A DNA stretch of 64,000 bases from Ruminococcus sp. AM22-13 (GCF_003471165.1 NZ_QRIL01000001.1:291608-355607); one strand, 5' to 3'. Positions 24,123-34,092 are shown, numbered from the stretch's first letter. The notes: a model not told the origin generated them from the letters alone. A program made the numbers and translations.

Positions 24123-25451
24123 ATGATAGCATTGCGTTATTTCTGCGGATTTTCTCTTCAGATTTTTCCTTATGCATTTTTCTGTTTGTATCCATTTCGG
24201 GATCGTTTCCGCCTAAGCACAAAAAAGACAATGCTCATGGCACTGTCCATTTTTATTGTAATGGTCATTCCGTTTTCTCTTATCGCACAGTTCAACATTG
24301 GCGGTGATTACAAAGAGCTAATCTGGAATGTTATTTTTTATATTGCCCTGCTACTGTTCGGAGTGTTGTATTGTTTTATCATCCAGGCAAAAATAGCAGA
24401 AAAACTATTTGTATTTTTTGTTGTAATGAGCTACGGATTCTTTGTTACAAGCACCGTTACCTTTTTGCACCGTACTTTCCGGTTCCCATCCGATTATTTT
24501 ATGTATCCGCCCTTTGCACTGGCTCTCACACTTATCATAAATCTGGTTCTTGCGAAACCATTTCTCATGCTGATGGAGCGAATCCGTACTATGATCAATG
24601 CAGATCTGGAATCACGGATCTGGAAGATTCTCTGCTCCCTCCCTGCTTTGTTTATTCTGATTGCCAGCATTGCACAGTTCTCAAGCATAATAAATCTTTC
24701 CAATAATATAGTTGTCCATGTTATGTTTGTACTGTTTGCAGTATTTGCTTTCATGGTGTATGCCGTATTCTTCAGTGTCATGGGATACATCCGCAGTAAA
24801 CAGGAAGAACAGCGGATTTCTGAGCGCATACTGGAAAACTACCGGAATCAGGCAGAAAACAACGAACATATTCTGGAAATACACCATGAGATCCGACATC
24901 ATATGAATGCCCTGTCCTCCTATCTTAAACAGGAGGACTATGCAGGTGCCAGACAGTATACACAGAAATTTACTGAAGAAGCCGAACAGCTTCCTTTTGT
25001 CACCTACACAGCCAATGCTCTGGTCAATTCCATCCTTTCGGAATTTGCAGAACGTGCCAGCCGTTATAAAGCCATCGTGGAGTACAGTATTATCATTGGC
25101 AGAAGACTCAACATGGAAGACATTGATTTGTGCCGGATGTTGACAAATATATTGGAAAATGCAGTAGAAGGGTGTCAGAATGTTTCTGAAGGACAGCGGA
25201 TCATCCGGCTGAATCTCCATTCAAAGGGAAATTTTCTGTTTATTAAATGTGAAAACTCCTGCAATGAGGATAACTTGAGAATCACGAATGGAAACTATAA
25301 ATCCAGTAAAAAGAACAGTGACAGACACGGTTACGGCCTTAAGATCATCAATGGAATCGCCGAAAAATACAATGGTATACTGAGCGTACAGGTACATGAT
25401 GGCTTTTTTGCTGTAACAACAACGCTTTGTCTTGACGAAAATAACGAATAA
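24123..25451 (+). CDS. sensor histidine kinase, AgrC/LytS-like (GHKL ATPase)
   Basis: 442 residues with six or seven transmembrane helices in the first 225 residues. A coiled linker follows, then the phospho-acceptor helix EIHHEIRHHMNAL (about 252-264), the N-box NILENAVEG (342-350) and the glycine box HGYGLKIINGI (402-412). The polytopic sensor plus GHKL ATPase matches kinases that detect peptide signals. ATG 24123 has AGGAGGG upstream. The LytTR regulator follows after 15 bp. Its promoter lies in the duplicated segment. The double-glycine peptide 3.5 kb away is a possible ligand, which is inference. Confidence 0.88.
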   Translation: MIALRYFCGFSLQIFPYAFFCLYPFRDRFRLSTKKTMLMALSIFIVMVIPFSLIAQFNIGGDYKELIWNVIFYIALLLFGVLYCFIIQAKIAEKLFVFFVVMSYGFFVTSTVTFLHRTFRFPSDYFMYPPFALALTLIINLVLAKPFLMLMERIRTMINADLESRIWKILCSLPALFILIASIAQFSSIINLSNNIVVHVMFVLFAVFAFMVYAVFFSVMGYIRSKQEEQRISERILENYRNQAENNEHILEIHHEIRHHMNALSSYLKQEDYAGARQYTQKFTEEAEQLPFVTYTANALVNSILSEFAERASRYKAIVEYSIIIGRRLNMEDIDLCRMLTNILENAVEGCQNVSEGQRIIRLNLHSKGNFLFIKCENSCNEDNLRITNGNYKSSKKNSDRHGYGLKIINGIAEKYNGILSVQVHDGFFAVTTTLCLDENNE

Positions 25452-25466
25452 TAGGAGGCTTTCACT

Positions 25467-26180
25467 ATGTACCATATTGCCATCTGTGATGATGAACCGA
25501 TTTTTTTAACACAGATATCAGAAATGATCATCGATATTTTAGCATCCATGGGAGAATCCTGTGAGATTCGAAAATATACTTCTATTTCAGAATTAAAAAA
25601 TACATTGCAGAATACTCCCAAAAGCTGTGACATTCTGATTCTTGATATTATGCTGGGTGAAAACAATGGGATCAGCTTTGCAGAATGTCTCCGTGACACT
25701 GAAAACCAAATTCCCGTTATCTTCATTTCCAGCAGTAAGGAATTTGTATTCGATGCATATTCTGCTGAACCTGTAGGTTATATCCTTAAGCCGGTCAGCC
25801 GTCAAAAACTTGCAGAAGCACTAACCCGTGCAATCCGACATCTGATCCCGAAATCCATTATAATCGACACTCCGTCCAGAACTGTATCCTTTCATATCAG
25901 GGATATTACCTATATTGAAATAATCAATAAAGAACTGCAGATTCACCTTCAGGACGGTACTGTCACGAAGATATATAAATCCCTTTCTGCAGTCCGTGAA
26001 ATTCTGCCGAAAGATATCTTCGTGCAATGTCACAGATGCTACATTGTTTCTTTGTATGCTATCCGTTCAATCAGACGCTTTGAAATCACACTGAATAATC
26101 ATGAAATAATCCCGGTCAGTAAATACAGCTACCGGGATGTCCAGGAACAATTACAGCAATACGCTGCAAAATGGTTTTAA
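25467..26180 (+). CDS. LytTR-family response regulator
   Basis: 237 residues: a receiver domain (acidic pocket CDDE at 7-10, phospho-acceptor Asp60 in DILILDIMLG, Lys in YILKPVS near residue 110) and a C-terminal LytTR DNA-binding domain (about 135-235, with FVQCHRCYIVSLYAI). LytTR regulators bind pairs of short direct repeats about 20-22 bp apart; such repeats are present at 23999/24019 and 34575/34595. It forms an operon with the kinase and is closed by a strong terminator. Confidence 0.93.
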   Translation: MYHIAICDDEPIFLTQISEMIIDILASMGESCEIRKYTSISELKNTLQNTPKSCDILILDIMLGENNGISFAECLRDTENQIPVIFISSSKEFVFDAYSAEPVGYILKPVSRQKLAEALTRAIRHLIPKSIIIDTPSRTVSFHIRDITYIEIINKELQIHLQDGTVTKIYKSLSAVREILPKDIFVQCHRCYIVSLYAIRSIRRFEITLNNHEIIPVSKYSYRDVQEQLQQYAAKWF

Positions 26181-26195
26181 TTTTTCCAAACAGCA

Positions 26196-26226
26196 GAAAA
26201 CGGCGGTCTTATCGACCGCCGTTTTC
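26196..26226. terminator. bidirectional terminator
   Basis: Perfect 13-bp stem GAAAACGGCGGTC/GACCGCCGTTTTC with 5-nt loop, between the convergent response regulator (+) and ATP-grasp (-) genes. Confidence 0.95.
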
Positions 26227-27570
26227 TCATTGATATTTTGCAACAAGCTCTCCGGCATTTGCTTTCACATCATCGGAAACAAGCCCCGGGAATTCCTCTT
26301 CCAGTTCATTCAGGATATTCAGAATATCTTCTTTTTCCTGACCGGTACTGATAACAACCTCGCAATAGTTGATCTTCTCCATACCTGCCACTGAGGTTTC
26401 CAGCTGCATAATATAATCCACATGCGGATTCCCATATAATCGGATCAGATCCTCCTGCGACCTTGCTTTCATCTTAAAGTTCAATGCATATTTCAGGTTC
26501 CGTTTCATACTATAATTTTTGTCAGTTCCGAGTATGCTGTCCACAAAAATAGATAGTGGATTTCTTCCCTCCATGGCAGCCGTTGTTGTTGTCATTCCGG
26601 ACCATCTTGGATTAATTTCGATAATATACCATTCTCCTGCCCGGTAAACCAGATCGACTTGCACTGTTCCTTCAAATTTCAAACTCTGTGCCATATTAAG
26701 CAGTTCTTCCTGTACCTTTTCAAAATGATAGGAAGGATCCGTCACCGGACCAAATTTTACAGAGCTTAACGGATCTGTAATGCCCTCTTTTGTTACAGAA
26801 AAGGCAATCGGCGGAAGGACACTGTAACGTCCCTCTACACCATGAATTTCCGTTCCGAACTGTTCTCCCTGGATCAGTTCTTCCACCATTATATCTGAAT
26901 TGTTCCGATCGGAATTAAGAAAGCTCTCTACTTCCTCATAGGAGTTCATGACTTCCACTCCGATTGACCCTGCACCTAATGTATCCTTCACAATGACCGG
27001 AAAGTTCATTTCCTTAATCCGATAAAAAACATATTCCTTATATACATTTATACTGACACCCGGATTCTTCTTCTCCGCAAGAAACAGCTCATGGTGAATA
27101 TAGATTCCCTTTGCCGCTTTGACAAAGCTGCGGAACATGATATTACTACGCCACTTATCAAATGCTGCCACTGACACCAGCGTATTATTGGCAATGGTTG
27201 CAATTCCTCTTTTCTGTAATTCCTCAGCAATGAGAGCGGTCTTGATCGGTACCCAGTCAAAGGGAACGGCTCCCGATGCAATTGCTACAGCAATATCCGG
27301 CTTCTGCTGTGCAATCAGCTCTGCCGTATCCTCCGCACTCATTCCACTCTCCAAAAGCACGTATTTCACCTTCTCAGGTTTTTTGCAGATTTCCCCATCT
27401 GCCACGTCAAAAATGTAAGAACCATTCAGGGGTCCTGCTACAACAAATTCGCAGTCCGGATAAAGCCGGTCCATTTCATCCCAGGTATCTGCCCGGAACG
27501 GCTGGTAGGTTGTTTTTGTTGATGAATTGGAATGTGCTGATGTTGACGCACTATAAAATACAATACGCAT
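26227..27570 (-). CDS. ATP-grasp ligase 1 of the GH3 operon
   Basis: 447 residues. A Rossmann-like N-terminal domain of about 135 residues is followed by an ATP-grasp fold. Visible are NFPVIVKDTLGAGSIGVEVM (glycine-rich ATP loop), MVEELIQGEQFGTEI, DLVYRAGEWYIIEINPRWSG (Mg-binding EINPR), then a C-terminal domain of about 100 residues. ATP-grasp enzymes couple carboxylates to amines through acyl-phosphates. The closest general pattern is the carbamoyl-phosphate/biotin carboxylase-like or amino-acid ligase type. Last gene of a seven-gene operon with a GH3 synthetase and ABC exporter, so a biosynthetic rather than housekeeping role is inferred. Substrates unknown. Confidence 0.82.
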   Translation of the reverse strand: MRIVFYSASTSAHSNSSTKTTYQPFRADTWDEMDRLYPDCEFVVAGPLNGSYIFDVADGEICKKPEKVKYVLLESGMSAEDTAELIAQQKPDIAVAIASGAVPFDWVPIKTALIAEELQKRGIATIANNTLVSVAAFDKWRSNIMFRSFVKAAKGIYIHHELFLAEKKNPGVSINVYKEYVFYRIKEMNFPVIVKDTLGAGSIGVEVMNSYEEVESFLNSDRNNSDIMVEELIQGEQFGTEIHGVEGRYSVLPPIAFSVTKEGITDPLSSVKFGPVTDPSYHFEKVQEELLNMAQSLKFEGTVQVDLVYRAGEWYIIEINPRWSGMTTTTAAMEGRNPLSIFVDSILGTDKNYSMKRNLKYALNFKMKARSQEDLIRLYGNPHVDYIMQLETSVAGMEKINYCEVVISTGQEKEDILNILNELEEEFPGLVSDDVKANAGELVAKYQ

Positions 27571-27595
27571 AATCTCTTCCTCCGCCTATTTTCTA

Positions 27596-29377
27596 TTATT
27601 CAAACTGTGCCTGATATAATCTGGCATAGGCTCCGTTTTGTGCTAATAGCTCTTTGTGGCTGCCCTGCTCCACGATATGTCCGTTCTCCATAACCAGGAT
27701 CACGTCTGCATTGCGAATTGTGGACAGACGGTGGGCAATGACAAAGCTTGTCCGTCCCTCCCGCAGCTTATCAAGTGCCTGATCAATCATGGCTTCGGTT
27801 CTGGTATCTACAGAACTTGTTGCCTCATCCAAAATGAGAATATTCGGTTTCACAAGAAATGCCCTGCAGATCGTCAACAACTGCTTTTCTCCGGCAGAAA
27901 GGCTTGACATTTCATTGGAAATTACAGTCTGATAACCATCAGGCAGTGTACTTACAAACTGATCCACGAAGGTCTCCCGGCATGCATTCCGGAATTCTTC
28001 TTCCGTGATTTCCCGTTTCAAACCATATTTCAGATTGTCTTCGATCGTTCCTTTATACACCCAGGTGTCCTGCAGAACCATTGCAATGTTCTCCCGCAGG
28101 CATGCTCTTGTAAGGTCGTGAATTTCTACTTTGTCATCAAAAATAATTTCTCCAATGTTTACTTCATAAAATCGTTCGATCAGATTTACAAGTGTTGTCT
28201 TGCCGGCACCAGTTCCTCCAACAATAGCGACCATCTGGCCCGGTTCTACAACAAGGTTCATATGTTCGATCAGCTTCCTCTCAGGTACATAAGAAAAGCT
28301 CACATCCCGGAAATCGATCTTTCCCTGCAACCGGTAGCTCTCTCTGGCTTCCGGTTTTTCTTCAGCCTGATCTTCACTGTCTAACAGCTCATAGATCCGG
28401 TCAAGAGACGCTATTCCGGACTGCAGTGAAGAATACGCCTGGGACAGCTTGGAAAAGGGTGTCTGAAACTGTCTGGTATACTGAATAAATGCCTGCACAT
28501 CTCCGACCGTCATCTGTCCGGATATTACCCGTAAAGCACCTCCCAATGCCACAATCACATAATTCAGATTCGTAAAGAACCGGGACAATGGCTGAATCAA
28601 GTTCGATACGGCCATAGCTTTGAAGGAAGATTCATACAGCAGACGATTCTGCTTCCTGAAAGCTTCCACGAACTTCTCTTCCTGACCATAAAGCTTCACA
28701 ATATTGTGTCCGTTCACACTCTCTTCCACATTACTGTTAATCATTCCGGTATAATACCACTGCTTCTGATATTCCTTACGCACAAACCTGGAAATCAGGG
28801 TCACAATCCAGCCCGAGACCGGAATAATGATCACAGTGATCAATGCCAGCCTCCAGTTAATTGCAGTCATCATGACAATCATCCCGACCAGCTGGAAAAT
28901 ACTGTAAATCGTATCTGCACCGGAAGAATTCAGAGTCGTGACCACATTATCAATATCATTTGTGGTCCGGCTCATGATATCTCCGTGACTGTTTGTATCA
29001 AAATAATTTAATGGCAGCGACCATAGCTTTGTCTCTACCTGACTGCGCAATTCTTTCGCCGTATCAGAGATGATCCGTGTGGAAAACCATGCGGATAGCC
29101 ATTTCGATACGAACTGGATCAGAAAAATCACACTCGATATCCCTGCCCAGAAGAAAAAACGGTCCCAGTGAATGTTACTGCTTACCGGGTTTGACATATC
29201 CTGTACAATGGAATCCGTTGCATACCCCAGATACTGCGGTCCCAGCGCTGTAGCAACCGCTGAAATAATAATACTGAACAGCATAAGAGCGGTCAGCATC
29301 TTATTTTTAAAGAAGAAGAGCTTTAACAGCCGCTTGAAAGACCCCTTTTGTATGGTCTTTTTCTGCTTTGTACTCAT
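27596..29377 (-). CDS. ABC exporter half-transporter A (heterodimer partner)
   Basis: 593 residues: six-helix type I exporter domain (about 30-330), ATPase with Walker A GGTGAGKTT, Walker B ILILDEATSSVD and H-loop VIAHRLSTI. The signature motif is LSAGEKQ rather than LSGGQ, a departure typical of one subunit in asymmetric exporters of the BmrCD/LmrCD/TM287-288 group. Its start overlaps the stop of half-transporter B by 4 bp (ATGA), so the two are co-translated and likely form a heterodimer. Cargo may be the product of the GH3/ATP-grasp enzymes. GGAGGTGG precedes the ATG. Confidence 0.9.
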   Translation of the reverse strand: MSTKQKKTIQKGSFKRLLKLFFFKNKMLTALMLFSIIISAVATALGPQYLGYATDSIVQDMSNPVSSNIHWDRFFFWAGISSVIFLIQFVSKWLSAWFSTRIISDTAKELRSQVETKLWSLPLNYFDTNSHGDIMSRTTNDIDNVVTTLNSSGADTIYSIFQLVGMIVMMTAINWRLALITVIIIPVSGWIVTLISRFVRKEYQKQWYYTGMINSNVEESVNGHNIVKLYGQEEKFVEAFRKQNRLLYESSFKAMAVSNLIQPLSRFFTNLNYVIVALGGALRVISGQMTVGDVQAFIQYTRQFQTPFSKLSQAYSSLQSGIASLDRIYELLDSEDQAEEKPEARESYRLQGKIDFRDVSFSYVPERKLIEHMNLVVEPGQMVAIVGGTGAGKTTLVNLIERFYEVNIGEIIFDDKVEIHDLTRACLRENIAMVLQDTWVYKGTIEDNLKYGLKREITEEEFRNACRETFVDQFVSTLPDGYQTVISNEMSSLSAGEKQLLTICRAFLVKPNILILDEATSSVDTRTEAMIDQALDKLREGRTSFVIAHRLSTIRNADVILVMENGHIVEQGSHKELLAQNGAYARLYQAQFE

Positions 29378-31116
29378 GATGCCACCTCCTTATCTGTGGG
29401 CTGGGAAGCCACAATTTCCTGATAAGTCCGGCTGCTTTGCATGAGTTCTTCATGTGTTCCAACCGCTTCAATACGTCCCTGATTCATCACAAGGATCTGG
29501 TCAGCATCCTTAATGGTACTGATTCTCTGTGCAACAATAATCACAGCCGCATTCTGTGTAACCGGCTTCAGTGCTCTTCGCAGCTCCTGGTCTGTCCGGT
29601 AATCCAGTGCAGAGAACGAATCATCAAACAAATAGATGGAGGGTCTGCGGACAATTGCTCTTGCGATTGCAAGCCGCTGCCGCTGCCCGCCCGAAAAGTT
29701 TGTTCCCCCTTCGGAAACCTTCATCTTAAGACCACGTTCGTTTTTCTCCACGAACTCCTTTGCCTGCGCAATCGAAAGAGCCTCCCAGAGTTCTTCCTGT
29801 GTTGCATCCGGTTTTCCATCCCGCAGATTGTCCTCCAGTGTCCCCGAAAACAGGAAAGCCTTCTGCGGAACCATGCCGATTGCCTGATCAAGCTCATGCC
29901 TTAACAGCTTCCGGACATCCATGCCATCTACGAAGACCGTCCCCTCTGTCACATCTGCAAGACGTGGAATCATATCAAGCAAGGTAGTCTTACCACATCC
30001 GGTAGATCCGATAATCGCCGTCGTTTTACCCGGCTGTGCGCAGAAGGAAATGTCCTTCAATACAGGCTCCACCTGCTCATTATCCGGTGCATAGGAATAC
30101 GTCACATGTTCAAAACATATTTCTCCCCGGAACTGCTCTGGCAAAAAAGCATCCTCTCTGTCCTGAATTTCACTTTCACTGTTTAAAATCTCTTCAATAC
30201 GTGTAACCGATACCTCGGCTCTTGGTAGCATAATAAAAATCATGGAAGCCATCAGGGTTGCTGTCAGAATAAAGGATATGTAGGTTACGAAGCCGATCAC
30301 CTGTCCAATCTGTACCTGACCGTTTCCCGCCATACGGCCGCCAAGCCAGATCAGCGAAATATTGGCAAAGCTCATTGTCAGGGTAAAGATTGGCTGCATC
30401 AGCCCTGTAATCTTACCGATGCTGGTATTAATCCTTGAAAGATCTCCGTTAATCCGTTCAAAGCGTTCCTTCTCGCCTTGTTCCTTCGTAAAGGCCTTTA
30501 CCACACGGACACCGGAAATCTGATCCCTGAGTACGGTATTCATCTCATCTATTTTCGTCTGCTGTTCTCTATAATAAGGAAGGATCAGCTTTAAAAATAC
30601 CACAGCAACCCCAAGCAACAGGGGTATCGTCACAAGCAATACCACCGAAAGCTTCACGCTTTGGGACAAGGCAAGCACAAGACCTCCGATAAACATCATC
30701 GGTGCTGCAATAATCGCGGTAAATAAGAACGTAATAAACTGGGTTACCTGCTGTACATCGTTTGTTGCCCTGGTAATCAGCGTAGGAGCTCCCATGCTTC
30801 CGATCATCCTGCGTGAAAAATGCATCAGCTTCTCATAAACCTGCTCCCTCAAATCCCGTCCGGTCATCAGTGCCACCTTTGCTCCGAAAATACCAGCCAA
30901 GGTTGATAGCAGAAACTGGATAAAGGCTATTCCCAGCATGAGAATTCCCTGATGCATGATATATGCAGCATCCGCATTCGCCACACCATAATCGATCACT
31001 CTGGAATTGATTGTTGGCAGATACATGGTTAAAAAGGACTGACCAAGCTGCAGTAAAATGACCAGTATCAAAAGTCCCCTGTATGGGCTTAATACTCTTC
31101 GCAAAAATCCGGTCAT
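29374..31116 (-). CDS. ABC exporter half-transporter B (degenerate catalytic site)
   Basis: 580 residues: six-helix exporter domain (about 15-300) and ATPase with Walker A GSTGCGKTT, intact signature NFSGGQRQR, and Walker B IYLFDDSFSALD. The catalytic glutamate after Walker B is Asp, and the H-loop carries Gln (IIVAQRIS). Both changes mark the degenerate site of heterodimeric exporters. It pairs with the 27596 gene: the canonical signature here completes the partner's canonical Walker site. The start overlaps the ATP-grasp 2 stop by 4 bp. Confidence 0.9.
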   Translation of the reverse strand: MTGFLRRVLSPYRGLLILVILLQLGQSFLTMYLPTINSRVIDYGVANADAAYIMHQGILMLGIAFIQFLLSTLAGIFGAKVALMTGRDLREQVYEKLMHFSRRMIGSMGAPTLITRATNDVQQVTQFITFLFTAIIAAPMMFIGGLVLALSQSVKLSVVLLVTIPLLLGVAVVFLKLILPYYREQQTKIDEMNTVLRDQISGVRVVKAFTKEQGEKERFERINGDLSRINTSIGKITGLMQPIFTLTMSFANISLIWLGGRMAGNGQVQIGQVIGFVTYISFILTATLMASMIFIMLPRAEVSVTRIEEILNSESEIQDREDAFLPEQFRGEICFEHVTYSYAPDNEQVEPVLKDISFCAQPGKTTAIIGSTGCGKTTLLDMIPRLADVTEGTVFVDGMDVRKLLRHELDQAIGMVPQKAFLFSGTLEDNLRDGKPDATQEELWEALSIAQAKEFVEKNERGLKMKVSEGGTNFSGGQRQRLAIARAIVRRPSIYLFDDSFSALDYRTDQELRRALKPVTQNAAVIIVAQRISTIKDADQILVMNQGRIEAVGTHEELMQSSRTYQEIVASQPTDKEVAS

Positions 31117-31982
31117 GCCTGTCCCTCCATAAAATCATCAATAACGGAAGCATATGCATCCATCATCTTACGCCCCGGCATACCCGGAAATGCATTTACC
31201 TCTGCCAGCACATACTCTCCATCACCAATCATAAGATCCAGTCCGATAATCGGAAGATCAAATATGGACGCCACCTTTTCACAGAATACCTTTTCTTCTT
31301 CGGTAAGAGTCTTCTCCTGTGTAGTTCCACCCACATGTACATTCGAACGGAATTCATCAGGATTCGATGCATGGCGCTCCATCGAAAAATAATATCTGCC
31401 ATGGAGAACAACAACACGGATGTCTCTTCCTTTGGAAGTAGCAATATATTCCTGTGCCACATAAGCCTGTCCATAGGAAAGAGTTGCAAAGTAATCCTTA
31501 AGCTCCTGGCCGTTATGGATCAGTTCTACACCAATCCCTCCAAATCCACTGTCCGGCTTCACAACAAATGGATAACCAAAACGACCAGACAGTGTTTCGG
31601 GATCAGAATCTTTGAAAAACACCATCGTATCAGGCACCCGTATTCCATTCTGTGCAAGTCTCTGATAAGTTGCAATCTTACTTCTTGCGACCTGAAGCTC
31701 ACGCAGATTTAAAATAGATGGAATTCCCGCATCCTGAAGCATATTCTCCAGAATAAATCCATCCGTGGATCCAAGCAGTGGCCAGAAATAATCCGGCTTT
31801 TCCATTTTTTCGCCCAGACAGGTGATCACAAGCTCCCCGTTCCTGCAAATTTCAATCGTGGAATATTCGCAGAAAAGTACTTCCTTATCTTTACCTATCA
31901 GTGCCTGCATCTGCCTTCTTCCATTTGTCTTAACATCTTCCACAGTACTATCCTGGCTTGCTACTAAAGCTAAAATTTTCAT
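31113..31982 (-). CDS. ATP-grasp ligase 2 (RimK/LysX-like)
   Basis: 289 residues of the RimK-type ATP-grasp family. Visible are a short N-terminal domain, then LNLRELQVARSKIATYQRLAQ, FGYPFVVKPDSGFGGIGVE (ATP loop), YVAQEYIATSKGRDIRVVVL, a substrate loop, and IGLDLMIGDGEYVLAEVNAF with FPG (metal-binding EVN). RimK relatives add amino acids to a carboxylate of a peptide, protein or small molecule. The start ATG 31982 has GGGGGAG upstream. It is co-translated with the exporter. A role in amide-bond formation for the operon's product is inferred; the acceptor is unknown. Confidence 0.85.
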   Translation of the reverse strand: MKILALVASQDSTVEDVKTNGRRQMQALIGKDKEVLFCEYSTIEICRNGELVITCLGEKMEKPDYFWPLLGSTDGFILENMLQDAGIPSILNLRELQVARSKIATYQRLAQNGIRVPDTMVFFKDSDPETLSGRFGYPFVVKPDSGFGGIGVELIHNGQELKDYFATLSYGQAYVAQEYIATSKGRDIRVVVLHGRYYFSMERHASNPDEFRSNVHVGGTTQEKTLTEEEKVFCEKVASIFDLPIIGLDLMIGDGEYVLAEVNAFPGMPGRKMMDAYASVIDDFMEGQA

Positions 31983-32017
31983 AGGCTCCCCCTTTTATTT
32001 TCACAAAGTCCTTCCAT

Positions 32018-33742
32018 TTATTTTACAAGCTCCACTCCGTATTCTGTCTGACTGAAAAAGAATTTCCGCTGCAGTTCATTCCGGATGATGTGCACAGGCT
32101 TCAGCTGTGCCGGCGCAATTCCCTTCATTATCATCAGATCACGGTATAAGCTATATGTCTCCGGCTCTAAGATATTTAACTTAGTTGGCGCACAGATTCC
32201 TTTTGCCACCTTATCTCCCATGGACGGATTGGCCTTAGCAAGATTCCTCTCCAGAAAAAAGCGGATTTCCTTTGCTTTCATCCCCTCCGGAAGGCTTTCG
32301 ATTTCCATAAAATAAGTATAACGTGGAGGAACATGTTCAACATCCGGATATACTGTAAAATCAATCATGTCAAAGCCAAGCTGCTTTGCTGTATCCTCTG
32401 CGGCAGTCCTGAGTGCCACTTCTGTTGTCTTCTCCCCCATAATACTAACTGTCTGATCAATACGTCCGATGAATTCCAGAATCGGCAGATTCTTATATTT
32501 TCCTGCAATCTTTACCGCATCACGCATACGATACCGGTAAAAACCGGAAAGATTCGTAACAATCACTTCATATTCCTTACCTGTCTCAAGCTGATCTATC
32601 GTTACTATTTTGGAGAAATCATCGTCTGCGTCTGTCGGCAGAAATTCATAGAACATACTGTCCGGAACCGGCACGCTCTTCTCATCATTTAACTGGTACG
32701 GGACACTGATCATGCCTTCAGATGCATTAATTCCGGTAAAATAACGGGCTATTTTTTCTCCCATATATTTCTCTTTGATCTTATCAGCATAAACCTTAAA
32801 TCCACCGGAACCGACACCGGTAAGGAACTGTGCATGAGGCCACAGCTTCGGTACTATCGGTTTCTCAAACCCCTGCATGAAAATCCCCCTCAGTTCCTGC
32901 GCTCTCTCCGGCATGGGTTGAATTTTCTTTAAGAGACTGGAACGGACTTCCTCTGACATTTTAATACCCGGATCAATCGTTCCCTGTTCAATATCATTAA
33001 CCAGAAGCTCCCAATTCTGTTCCATATAACGCAATACTTCCAGTAAAAACCCAAGAAAGTTCGCTGCCATATTCGTAAGATCCTGGTCCATCAGTCCGAA
33101 ACGTGCATGCAGATATCTGGTGTTGGTTTCCGATTCCGGATAAATTGCTTCATCGGGAGATGTAAAACTCATTCCGAGGTAAGGGCGGAATTCACCGATC
33201 ATTTTTACTGACAAAGCCCCATAAGTAACACCGCTTTTCACATGCTGGATCTCTGCAATGGATTCCGCAATGGACATATTCCGTCCGTTGATCCAGTCTT
33301 CTCCGAGTTCTTTTGCGACCAGCCCCATACGGTAGGGACCATTATACTTCTGAAAAACCTGAAAAGCCTCTTCCGTCAATGGTATACGCTTGGGATTTCC
33401 AATCGTTCCTGAAGACTTGTTATAATGTACAACCTTACCGGAGGTAATCAGATTCTCCTCCCCATCCTCACTCATTCTTAAAATATAGCCTGCATAATCA
33501 TCGTATACACTAACCGGAACCTTCTTCTGGTATTCTTCTATGGAATGAATATCCGCAAAGCCATATTTCCTTCCATATTCCGTATCCTTATTCTGTTCCA
33601 GAATCCTTAAAAGCAGCTTTTCATTTTCCCTCATAGGATCCTCTGCCATCCGATTCAATGCTTCCACTACCGGTATTCCCAATTTGATCTGTTGCAGATT
33701 CCCCTGTCCGGCAGGTGTTAATTTTCTCTCTTCAATTGTCAT
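32018..33742 (-). CDS. GH3-family acyl-acid amido synthetase
   Basis: 574 residues of the GH3 (auxin-responsive) family, part of the adenylate-forming ANL superfamily. AMP-binding motif I is NKSSGTIGNPKRIPLTEE (108-125), motif II is YFTGINASEG (334-343), and motif III is SGFYRYRMRDAVKI (399-412), all close to the plant consensus. Plant GH3 enzymes adenylate a carboxylate such as indole acetate or jasmonate and join it to an amino acid. Bacterial members are mostly uncharacterised. Full length for the family, so not a fragment. It lies in an operon with two ATP-grasp ligases and an exporter, which suggests production of an acyl-amino-acid or small peptide. Substrate unknown. Confidence 0.9.
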   Translation of the reverse strand: MTIEERKLTPAGQGNLQQIKLGIPVVEALNRMAEDPMRENEKLLLRILEQNKDTEYGRKYGFADIHSIEEYQKKVPVSVYDDYAGYILRMSEDGEENLITSGKVVHYNKSSGTIGNPKRIPLTEEAFQVFQKYNGPYRMGLVAKELGEDWINGRNMSIAESIAEIQHVKSGVTYGALSVKMIGEFRPYLGMSFTSPDEAIYPESETNTRYLHARFGLMDQDLTNMAANFLGFLLEVLRYMEQNWELLVNDIEQGTIDPGIKMSEEVRSSLLKKIQPMPERAQELRGIFMQGFEKPIVPKLWPHAQFLTGVGSGGFKVYADKIKEKYMGEKIARYFTGINASEGMISVPYQLNDEKSVPVPDSMFYEFLPTDADDDFSKIVTIDQLETGKEYEVIVTNLSGFYRYRMRDAVKIAGKYKNLPILEFIGRIDQTVSIMGEKTTEVALRTAAEDTAKQLGFDMIDFTVYPDVEHVPPRYTYFMEIESLPEGMKAKEIRFFLERNLAKANPSMGDKVAKGICAPTKLNILEPETYSLYRDLMIMKGIAPAQLKPVHIIRNELQRKFFFSQTEYGVELVK

Positions 33743-33769
33743 ATTCTTTTCCCCATTTTCATCTGTCTT

Positions 33770-34072
33770 TTATTGTTCGACTGTCAAAATACTGTCAAAT
33801 CCGGTTGCTTCAAATACTTCCATAATAATTTCATTGACATGCTTTACAACCATACTTCCCTTTGCTGCATTCATTTTCTTCTGACAGGATAAAAGCACTC
33901 TTAATCCGGCACTGGAAAGATATGCAAGATCGGTAAAGTCCAGAACAAGCTCGGTAACTCCATCAAGCTTTTGGAAAATCTCCTTCTCAAATTCCGGTGC
34001 TGTTGCAGAGTCCATTCTTCCTTCCAAAGCAACCTCCATTTTCTTTCCCTGTGTTTTAACATCAAATTTCAT
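33770..34072 (-). CDS. STAS-domain protein (anti-sigma-factor antagonist type)
   Basis: 100 residues, a complete STAS domain of the SpoIIAA/RsbV kind: LEGRMDSATAPEFEKEI, then LDFTDLAYLSSAGLRVLL with the phosphorylatable serine in SSAGLR, and a C-terminal ATGFDSIL. Such proteins switch partner proteins by serine phosphorylation. No serine kinase (RsbW-like) or cognate anti-sigma gene lies nearby. It lies between the secreted protein and the GH3 synthetase. GGGGG precedes the ATG. Its role in a biosynthetic operon is unexplained. Confidence 0.9.
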   Translation of the reverse strand: MKFDVKTQGKKMEVALEGRMDSATAPEFEKEIFQKLDGVTELVLDFTDLAYLSSAGLRVLLSCQKKMNAAKGSMVVKHVNEIIMEVFEATGFDSILTVEQ

Positions 34073-34092
34073 TGATTTAACCCCCTTGTATT

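Noticed and set aside
26227..33742. Lasso peptide, lanthipeptide or graspetide cluster
   Set aside because: No precursor with a core of conserved residues, no LanB/C/M or lasso cyclase. The ATP-grasp proteins lack an adjacent Thr/Glu-rich graspetide precursor. GH3 is not part of known RiPP sets.
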